From assembly GCA_030263275.1 (NCBI GenBank), contig SZOR01000032.1, positions 1-64,000 of the forward strand: a DNA stretch of 64,000 nt, written 5' to 3'. This DNA is from DSNY01 sp016861185 (GTDB taxonomy: Bacteria > Pseudomonadota > Gammaproteobacteria > Burkholderiales > Burkholderiaceae_F). Positions 58,159 to 64,000 of the stretch are shown one piece after another. The notes below the pieces were generated by a model. It was given only the letters and a program-made list of their open reading frames with translations. It did not search any database and was not told where the DNA came from. The number at the start of each line of letters is the position of its first letter. The stretch's first letter is position 1. The position numbers and the translations under genes were made by a program.

Positions 58159-58431
58159 ATGGCGACTTCCCAACCGATCGAAAGCGAAGAAACCCGCATC
58201 GTCGCGCGTCCCGACGGCTTCTACTGGCTCGCCGACGAGGGCCGGCGCGAGGTGGGCCCGTTCGCGACCGCAGCCGACGCGGTCGCGGACATGCGTTCGA
58301 CCGGAGAGAACGACCTCGAGCCGGAAGAAACGCGCGAGGAAGCCGAAGCCGAAATCGGCATCGCCGACTGGATCGATCCCGAAACGGGTTTGCCCGCCGA
58401 AGAGGCGCGGACGCACATCGAGGACCATTGA
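58159..58431 (+). CDS. Hypothetical acidic 90-aa protein
   Basis: From ATG 58159 with AGGAG 9 bp upstream. N-terminal IVARPDGFYWLADEGRREVG (a W/F-containing compact segment), then an acidic stretch ending IDPETGLPAEEARTHIEDH. No family named, but small conserved proteins of this look are common beside stress genes. Downstream is a family 2 repeat. Confidence 0.6.
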   Translation: MATSQPIESEETRIVARPDGFYWLADEGRREVGPFATAADAVADMRSTGENDLEPEETREEAEAEIGIADWIDPETGLPAEEARTHIEDH

Positions 58432-58433
58432 AG

Positions 58434-58512
58434 TCCCGCTGCCCCCTTTGAAATCCTCCCTGCCCCATTCTTGAATCCCCCCTGCCCCCTTTACGAAAGG
58501 GGGGTGAGGCAG
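58434..58512. repeat. Family 2 C-rich palindromic repeat between convergent genes
   Basis: Contains GCCCCCTTTGAAATCC, CCCTGCCCC, and CCCCCTTTACGAAAGGGGGG. Same family as 8.2, 16.0 and 17.3 kb. It lies between the acidic protein and the Usp-like gene, right next to both stop codons. Confidence 0.7.
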
Positions 58513-58517
58513 GCGGG

Positions 58518-59363
58518 TCAGGCACCGTCGACGACGAGAAGGGGTACGCCGTGTTCGGCGGCGAGCCGAGTCCAATCCGCGAGCGCGGCTTCGTCGGTCC
58601 GCCCTTGCCCCCGGACATGATCCGGGGTCAGGATGCCGGCCTTCGACATACTCAGGACGCTGCGCGGAACGACGAGCAGGCGTTCACGCCTCGCCTGCAG
58701 GGCCACGGCGGCGGCGCGCGCGGTCGGCGCGCAGCGCGTGCGCCGTGCATTCGCCGGCAGCCCCTGCGCCGCATCGCGTTCGGCCTCGAGCGCGATCAGC
58801 TCTTCGCCCGCGGCGGCGGCGATTCGCGCGGCAATCGTCTGCGCTGCCTCGTCCGGCCGCGTCACGACCACCACCACCGGGCCGCGCGTGCGTCGCAGGC
58901 GGCGCGGCAGGATCAGTTGCCCGGCAGCGGGCACCTCGCGCGGCGGCAACCAGCGCGCGAGCGGATCGGCCGGTTCCAGCAGCGCCAGCAGATCGTCGGC
59001 CGCCGTGCGCGCGAGCGACGCCGCCGGATCGCCGCGCAGGATCTCGAACTCGCACGGCACGCCCGCGCGCGCGGCGATCGCGCGCAGCCGCCGCTGCGCC
59101 GCCGCCGCCATCGCCAGGTAATCGTCGAGCAGCCGCTCCGGTGCAAGCGGCCGCCACGCCGCGCCCGGCCCGATCTCGCGCGCAAACGGCAGCCGCGCGT
59201 AGTCGTACAGCGCGGCGTTTTCGACGAAAAGCGCAAGCAGTTCCGCATCGAGCCAGCGCGCCAGCGCGGCCGCCGCTTCGAGGGCGGGCCCGGGCGCGTC
59301 GCCGGATGCGAGGCTCAGCACGACGCGCCGGAACGTGATGCGCGTGGTCGTCGTGGTGCTCAT
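58518..59363 (-). CDS. Usp-like protein, last gene of the attachment-Lon-Usp operon
   Basis: 281 aa. N-terminal segment RRVVLSLASGDAPGPALEAA, LLALFVENAALYDYARLPF resembles a universal-stress-protein beta-alpha unit (VLxxxDgS...A...A). No complete ATP-binding GxxG-GS motif is seen. Near the C-terminus (about 237-255) an in-frame palindrome is translated as SKAGILTPDHVRGQG (see the repeat at 58609). 20 bp after the Lon-like gene. Likely a stress protein. Confidence 0.7.
   Translation of the reverse strand: MSTTTTTRITFRRVVLSLASGDAPGPALEAAAALARWLDAELLALFVENAALYDYARLPFAREIGPGAAWRPLAPERLLDDYLAMAAAAQRRLRAIAARAGVPCEFEILRGDPAASLARTAADDLLALLEPADPLARWLPPREVPAAGQLILPRRLRRTRGPVVVVVTRPDEAAQTIAARIAAAAGEELIALEAERDAAQGLPANARRTRCAPTARAAAVALQARRERLLVVPRSVLSMSKAGILTPDHVRGQGRTDEAALADWTRLAAEHGVPLLVVDGA
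58609..58627. repeat. REP-like palindrome inserted in frame in the Usp-like gene
   Basis: CCCCGGA (58609-58615) with TCCGGGG (58621-58627) around ATGAT-type loop CATGA. Such CCCCGGATCATGTCCGGGG-type palindromes are widespread extragenic repeats in proteobacteria. Here it is inside the coding region, giving the segment ILTPDHVRGQG, without breaking the frame. Confidence 0.55.
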
Positions 59364-59383
59364 CGCGAGCTCCTGCGGCCGGC

Positions 59384-61798
59384 TCAGGACGTCGCCTCTT
59401 CGCCGCGCGGCGGCGGCCGCACGCGCGCGAACTCGCGCAGCCGCGCCTCGACGCGCGCGTTGACGCTGTCCGACGCAAACGCGCCGTCGGCCGCGCGTTC
59501 GCCCGCGGCCACGCCTGTCAGCAGCGCGATCGCTTCGTCGACCGTGCGGACGGGCCAGACCGCGAAGCGGCCGGCCGCGCACGCCTCGATCACGTCCGCG
59601 CGCAGCATCAGGTGCTGAACGTTCGCCACCGGGATCAGCACGCCCTGCGTACCGGTCAGGCCGCGCGCGGCGCACAGGTCGAAGAAACCCTCGATCTTCT
59701 CGTTGACGCCGCCGATGGCCTGCACCTCGCCGGCCTGGTTGACCGAGCCGGTCAGCGCGAGATCCTGCCGCAGCGGCAGTTCCGCCAGCGCCGACAGCAG
59801 CGCGCACAACTCGGCGGTGGATGCGCTGTCGCCCTCGACGCCGCCGTACGACTGCTCGAACACGAGGCTCGCGTGCAGCGACAGCGGCACGTCGAGCGCG
59901 TAGCGCCCGCCGAGGAAACCGGCGAGGATCAGCACGCCCTTCGCGTGGATCGGTCCGCCGAGCGCCACCTCGCGTTCGATGTCGACCAGCTTGCCGGCGC
60001 CGGGACGCACGCGCGCGCTGATTCGGCTCGGCCGCCCGAACGCGTAGCCGCCCAGCTCGAGCACCGACAACCCGTTGAGCTGGCCGACGCGACGCCCGGA
60101 AGTGTCGATCAGCGCGATCTCGCGCAGCGTCGACTCGAGCATGCGCTCGCGCAGGCGGCTCGCGCGGCGGATCTGCTCCGCGATCGCGCGTTCGACGTCG
60201 GCGGCGCCGACCACCGCGCGGCCCGCCTCGCCCGCCCAGAAGTCGGATTCGGTGAGCAGGTCGCGGAGCGGATCGACGCGCAGGCTGAGCTTGGCGGCGT
60301 CGTCGGCCAGACGGCTGGCGCGCCCGATCACGCGTTCGACCGCGGCGCGGTCGAACGGGCGCAGCTTCGCCTGCTGCGCGATCGACGCGACCAGCCGCGC
60401 GTACGCCGCCTCGTTGGTCGCGCCGCGGTCGAACGAATCCTCGAAGTCGGCGAGCACCTTGAAGTGCTCCGCCAGTTCCGGGTCGTATTCGGCCAGCAGG
60501 TAGTACAGCAGCCGCTCGCCGTGCAGGACGACCTTGACGTCGAGCGGGATCGGATCGGGTTCGAGCGATACGGTCGTCGTCAGGCCGAGCAGGTCGTCGA
60601 TGCGCTCGATCCTGATCTGCTGCGAGCGCAGCGCGCGCTTCAGCGCCAGCCAACTGAACGGCTCGATCAGCACGCTGCGCACGTCGAGCAGCAGGTAGCC
60701 GCCGTTGGCCTGGTGCAGCGCGCCAGGCTTGAGCCGACGGAAGCTCGTCACCATCACGCCGCGATGCCATTCGTGCTCGATGCGGCCGACCAGGTTGCCG
60801 AGCGTCGGGTGCAGTTCCTCGACCACCGGCGCGCCCGGTGCATCGGCCGGGTGCGTCACGAGCACGTTGACCTCGTAGCGGTCGAGCGGGCCGGTGGTCG
60901 CCCATTCCTCCTCGCCTTCGCCGTCGCCCGCCTGCGCCGGTGCGATGAAAGCGCCGACGTTGTCGAGCAGGTCGGCGCGCATCGCGTCGAGGTGCTCGAG
61001 CACCTGCGGCAGGTCGGTGAAACGCGTCTGCGTCTCGTCGATCGAGTGGCCGACCGCGAAGCGCGCGGTATCGCGGTTCAGCGCGCGGATCTCGTCGCGG
61101 CGCTGCTTGTCCCAGCGCGGGATCGAATGCAGGATGTCCTCGAGCCGCTTTTCGAACTCCTGCAGCGTGGCCTGCACGCGCGAACGCTCCTCCTCCGGCA
61201 GCGCGTTGAACAGCTCCGGCTTCAGCACTTCGCCGTCTTTCAGCGGCGCGATGCCGAAGCCGAACGGCGTACGCACGACGGCGACCGAGCGCTCGGCCGC
61301 CTCGCGGGTCAGCGCGCCGAACGCCTCCTCCTGCTTGCGGCGGAACGACTCGTCGATCGCGCCCCGCCGCGCCTGGTACTCCTGCGACTCGAACGCCGCC
61401 GGCAGCGCGACCTCGAGGTCCTTGATCAGGTCGCGGATCGCGTCGCGGAACTGCGGGCCGCGTCCCGGCGGCAGCTGCATCGCACGCGGCTTTTGCGGAG
61501 CCGCGAAGTTGTGCACGTACACCCAGTCGGGCGGCACCGGCTCGTCGCGCCCCTTGGCTTCCAGCATCGCCTTGACGGTGCGGTCCATGTCACTGCCGGG
61601 CGAGCCGATCACGAACAGGTTGAAGCCGGCATGCCCGATGCGCGCGCCGAAGCGCACCGCATCGAGCGCGCGCTCCTGCCCGACCGGCAACCCGATCGGA
61701 GCAAGATCGGCGGTCGTCGCGAACGCGATCGCCGACAGATCGGCCCGGCGCGCGAGTCGTGCGGCCGGCAGCGGCGCAACCGCGAGAGTTCCGTTCAC
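59384..61798 (-). CDS. Lon-like ATP-dependent protease with degenerate P-loop
   Basis: 804 aa of the AAA_32/Lon-related family. The protease domain is intact: catalytic S658 in GVEGDSASTAEL and K701 in GGVNEKIEGF, 43 residues apart as in E. coli Lon (S679/K722). The Walker A is GSPGSDMDRTVK, without the usual GK[TS], and Walker B is LLLDV, so ATP use is doubtful. The GTG start overlaps the previous stop (GTGA). Middle gene of the FNR-dyad operon with an attachment-like protein and a Usp. Confidence 0.88.
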   Translation of the reverse strand: MNGTLAVAPLPAARLARRADLSAIAFATTADLAPIGLPVGQERALDAVRFGARIGHAGFNLFVIGSPGSDMDRTVKAMLEAKGRDEPVPPDWVYVHNFAAPQKPRAMQLPPGRGPQFRDAIRDLIKDLEVALPAAFESQEYQARRGAIDESFRRKQEEAFGALTREAAERSVAVVRTPFGFGIAPLKDGEVLKPELFNALPEEERSRVQATLQEFEKRLEDILHSIPRWDKQRRDEIRALNRDTARFAVGHSIDETQTRFTDLPQVLEHLDAMRADLLDNVGAFIAPAQAGDGEGEEEWATTGPLDRYEVNVLVTHPADAPGAPVVEELHPTLGNLVGRIEHEWHRGVMVTSFRRLKPGALHQANGGYLLLDVRSVLIEPFSWLALKRALRSQQIRIERIDDLLGLTTTVSLEPDPIPLDVKVVLHGERLLYYLLAEYDPELAEHFKVLADFEDSFDRGATNEAAYARLVASIAQQAKLRPFDRAAVERVIGRASRLADDAAKLSLRVDPLRDLLTESDFWAGEAGRAVVGAADVERAIAEQIRRASRLRERMLESTLREIALIDTSGRRVGQLNGLSVLELGGYAFGRPSRISARVRPGAGKLVDIEREVALGGPIHAKGVLILAGFLGGRYALDVPLSLHASLVFEQSYGGVEGDSASTAELCALLSALAELPLRQDLALTGSVNQAGEVQAIGGVNEKIEGFFDLCAARGLTGTQGVLIPVANVQHLMLRADVIEACAAGRFAVWPVRTVDEAIALLTGVAAGERAADGAFASDSVNARVEARLREFARVRPPPRGEEATS

Positions 61799-62250
61799 TT
61801 CGGCGTCCCGAGCTGTTCCTTCAGCCGCGCCTGCAGCTCCTTCTGCGCCAGCTGGGTGTAGTCGTGCGCGAGCTGCGCGTCGATGCAGCGGCGCACGCCG
61901 GCCGGCAGTTGCGCGGCGAGCATCCCGAGAAAGGGATTCGACGCCACGAGCGTCAGCTTCTCGTAGCGGCCGGCCTTCAACGCGTCCGCGAGATGCGCGC
62001 CCAACGCGCGCGCGAACTGCTCGACCTCGTTGCGGCGCGGATCCGTGCGCGGCACGAACTTCGTGCTGTCGTTACCGTGGCCGCGCACGCCGCCCGGTCG
62101 GTCGGCGACCAGGTCCGAGCCCTTCATCCGGCTGGCGGCGTGTTCGAACTCGGCCTCGCGCGCGAGCGTCCAGTTCGCCTTGCGCGGGTCGCGGCTGTAG
62201 CAGACCGCGCGCGAGCCGTTGGCGACCAGGATCCAGTGCCCGTTGGCCAT
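61795..62250 (-). CDS. Host attachment protein family (Pfam 10116-like)
   Basis: 151 aa, annotated elsewhere as protein required for attachment to host cells. Motifs: WILVANGSRAVCYSRD, DPRRNEVEQFARALGAHLAD and LVASNPFLGMLAAQLP. The actual role is uncertain; the fold looks cytosolic. AGGAGG before the ATG. First gene of the operon; FNR-type dyad 90 bp upstream. In Burkholderia relatives these proteins occur in low-oxygen-induced loci. Confidence 0.85.
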   Translation of the reverse strand: MANGHWILVANGSRAVCYSRDPRKANWTLAREAEFEHAASRMKGSDLVADRPGGVRGHGNDSTKFVPRTDPRRNEVEQFARALGAHLADALKAGRYEKLTLVASNPFLGMLAAQLPAGVRRCIDAQLAHDYTQLAQKELQARLKEQLGTPK

Positions 62251-62332
62251 GTGACCTCCTGTGTTGAGCGTCGGGGAGAAGGGTGTCCGCGGCCTCGCGC
62301 CTCCAAGCATGGACGCGCGACCCGGTCCGCGC

Positions 62333-62346
62333 TTGATGACGGTCAA
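62333..62346. promoter_or_regulatory. FNR-type dyad TTGAT-GACG-GTCAA upstream of the attachment-Lon-Usp operon
   Basis: TTGAT (62333-62337) N4 GTCAA (62342-62346), full match to TTGAY-N4-RTCAA in either reading. It is centred 90 bp before the start codon at 62250 (minus strand). A CATGCT -10-like box at 62306-62311 would put it near -40. Confidence 0.6.
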
Positions 62347-62379
62347 GCGTGCAGCGTCCGGCCGCGCGCGTCGTCGGCA

Positions 62380-63963
62380 TCAGTGCGTAGCGGCGAGCGC
62401 GCCGGCCAGTGCGCCGCAGCGCCGCGCCACTTCGTCGAAAGGCGCGTCGGTGTTGATGCGCCACGCGACGGCGCGCTCGTCGTCCTGCACGTCTTCGCAC
62501 CATCCGAGCTGGCGTTCGAGCACGTCGAGCGTGGCGTCCGACGCATCGCGGTCGGCGGCGACGCGCGCCGCCACCCGCGCACGCAGCACCGCAGGCGGCG
62601 CACTGCACGCGACCAGCGCGAAGCGCACACCGAGCGAGCCGGCCAGCGCGCGCAGCGCCGCGCGTTCGGCGTGCTTCAGGAACGCCGCGTCGACGATCGC
62701 CGTGAAGCCGCCGTCGACGATCGCGCGCGCCGCACTGGCGAGCCGCTCATAGGTCGCGCGCGTGGCATCGCCGCCGTACAGCTCGGCACGCAGTTCCGCA
62801 TCGACGCGGGCGTTCGGCGCCAGCGAAAACATCCGCTTGCGCTCGACGTCGGAGCGCACGCGAACGGCGCCCAAGTGCTCGAGCAGCTGCTGCGCGACGA
62901 AGGTCTTGCCCGAACCGGACAGGCCGTGCATCGCGACCAGCAGCGGTGGTCCGGGCCGCGCGAGCCGTTCGGCGAGCGCGACGTGATCGGCGAAATCGCC
63001 GTGCTGGTGCACGCGCAGCGCGGGCGCCACCGCCGGCTGCTGCGCGCGGATCAGCGCGACCTTGGCGCGCACCAGCGCGCGGTAGACGAGGTACGGGCGC
63101 GCGAGCGGCACCGCGCCGTAGTCGCCGGTGGCTTCCAGATACCCGTTCAGCAGGCGCCAGGCCAGGCGGGGCTCGGCGCGGTCGAGCAGGTCCATCACGG
63201 TGAACGCGAGATCGCTCAGCACGTCGATGCAGCGCAGCTCGTCGTTGAACTCGATGCAGTCGAACGGTATCGGCGCGCCGTCGACGAGCACGATGTTGCC
63301 GAGGTGCAGATCGCCGTGGCACTCGCGCACGAAGCCGTCGCGATGGCGCGCCTGCAGCAGCGCCGCGCGCCGCTCGAGCTCGCGCCGCGTCCAGTCGGCG
63401 AGCGCGTCGATGCGCGCGCGGTCGACGCTCGCACCGACGTGCTCGCGCAAACCTTCGACGTTGTCGAGCAGCCAGCGCGCGACCGTACCGGCCGAACCGA
63501 GCGCGCTCGCCGCATCGACGCGCGGCGCTCCCATGTGGACCGCGGCGATCGCCGCGGCGAGCCGGTCGATGCAGGCGGCGTCGAGGCGGCCGGCGCGCAC
63601 CCGCGCGTCGAGCAGATCCTCGGCGGCGAAGCGGCGCATCCGCACCGCCCAGTCGATCGGCGCGCCCGGGCCGCCCAAGCGCGGCGCGTCGACCGTTCCG
63701 GTGATCGCGAGCACGTCGAGGTAAAGCTGCGGCGCCGTGCGGCGGTTCAGCTGCAGTTCCTGCTCGCAGAAGCGCCGGCGCGCTGCGAGTGTCGTGAAGT
63801 CGAGGAAGCCGAGGTCGACCGGCTTCTTCAGCTTGTAGGCGAACTCGCCCGCGAGCAGCACGGTCGAGATGTGCGTCTCGATCGTCTCCACCGCGCCGCC
63901 GCCGAGCCGAGCCCGCAGCGCGCCGACGAGCCGCGCATGCTGCTGCATCCGGTCCGTTTCCAT
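62380..63963 (-). CDS. APT-like phosphotransferase fused to an AAA/P-loop kinase domain
   Basis: 527 aa. N-terminal half (about 1-330) is aminoglycoside-phosphotransferase/protein-kinase-like: catalytic loop RECHGDLHLGNIVL, IPFDCIEFNDELRCIDVLSD with the metal-binding Asp. C-terminal half (about 340-510) is a P-loop kinase: MHGLSGSGKTFVAQQLLEHL with RVRSDVERKRMFSL. Bacterial proteins of this type are of unknown substrate. Upstream of the operon, separated from it by the FNR-type dyad. Confidence 0.85.
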   Translation of the reverse strand: METDRMQQHARLVGALRARLGGGAVETIETHISTVLLAGEFAYKLKKPVDLGFLDFTTLAARRRFCEQELQLNRRTAPQLYLDVLAITGTVDAPRLGGPGAPIDWAVRMRRFAAEDLLDARVRAGRLDAACIDRLAAAIAAVHMGAPRVDAASALGSAGTVARWLLDNVEGLREHVGASVDRARIDALADWTRRELERRAALLQARHRDGFVRECHGDLHLGNIVLVDGAPIPFDCIEFNDELRCIDVLSDLAFTVMDLLDRAEPRLAWRLLNGYLEATGDYGAVPLARPYLVYRALVRAKVALIRAQQPAVAPALRVHQHGDFADHVALAERLARPGPPLLVAMHGLSGSGKTFVAQQLLEHLGAVRVRSDVERKRMFSLAPNARVDAELRAELYGGDATRATYERLASAARAIVDGGFTAIVDAAFLKHAERAALRALAGSLGVRFALVACSAPPAVLRARVAARVAADRDASDATLDVLERQLGWCEDVQDDERAVAWRINTDAPFDEVARRCGALAGALAATH

Positions 63964-64000
63964 CGCGGGGGCTCGGCGGAACGATCGTCGTGCGGCCGCG

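Noticed and set aside
1..64000. tRNA or rRNA genes
   Set aside because: No T-loop (GGTTCGAATCC-type) with pairing arms was found, and no rRNA-like sequence was recognised.

Overview
The window is very GC-rich, densely coded chromosomal DNA of a Gram-negative bacterium. The gene content points to a betaproteobacterium, most likely Burkholderiales. The pointers are two Neisseria/Burkholderia-type trimeric porins, a Bug/TctC solute receptor, a ribBA gene whose GTP-cyclohydrolase half is degenerate, the ribBA-ribH-nusB-thiL-pgpA-cinA order, a bactofilin next to argC, and Coq7. No rRNA, tRNA, CRISPR, integrase, transposase or phage gene was seen.

Layout. 1-2.9 kb: partial EamA permease, pyrF, an egtD-like methyltransferase. 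3.0-6.8 kb: SHP monoheme cytochrome, diheme cytochrome DHC and membrane cytochrome b561, followed directly by an OmpR-type regulator and a histidine kinase. A perfect CTTAAT-N5-CTTAAT direct repeat lies just upstream and is probably the regulator's own operator. 6.8-17.2 kb, minus strand: a CNNM/CorC protein, then cinA-pgpA-thiL-nusB-ribH-ribBA and, further upstream, ribE and ribD. This riboflavin operon is split. An old-yellow-enzyme gene bracketed by two inverted copies of a ~150-bp palindromic element, plus a CPBP protease gene, sit between ribBA and ribE, and ribE runs out of its family C-terminus into the CPBP gene. 17.2-19.6 kb: three separate hsp20 genes, each with a sigma32-like promoter; two have clear terminators and one has an FNR-type dyad. 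19.6-27 kb: a repeat-containing lipoprotein, nrdR, glyA, an MgtC/DUF4010 membrane protein, a 2OG-Fe(II) oxygenase, a histidine phosphatase, a YbhB protein and dtd, then divergently an AidB-like acyl-CoA dehydrogenase.

28.7-32.7 kb: a stretch of visibly lower GC holding a hotdog thioesterase, a PaaA-like di-iron protein, a haem-oxygenase-like putative di-iron protein and a divergent AraC regulator, with clustered AACTTG repeats in the shared regulatory region. 32.7-45.7 kb is mostly core genes: tyrS, anmK, erpA, a bactofilin, a coiled-coil membrane protein, argC, rpsI-rplM, an OsmC protein, coq7, two porins, glpD and a Bug receptor. 45.7-57 kb: small conserved proteins, a nucleotidyltransferase, a PHB-depolymerase-like esterase, outer-membrane proteins, an EEP nuclease, a decayed VOC gene, fadD, a zinc aminopeptidase and a PaaK-like adenylating enzyme. 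57.2-64 kb: a stress block with an HPF/RaiA protein carrying a cold-shock-like tail and a host-attachment-protein/Lon-like protease/Usp-like operon, both preceded by FNR-type dyads, then an APT/AAA kinase-like protein.

Regulatory theme. Three TTGAY-N4-RTCAA dyads precede hsp20, hpf and the attachment-Lon-Usp operon. This suggests a low-oxygen stress regulon, reminiscent of the lxa genes of Burkholderia. Two families of short palindromic repeats are scattered between genes and explain most of the long non-coding gaps.
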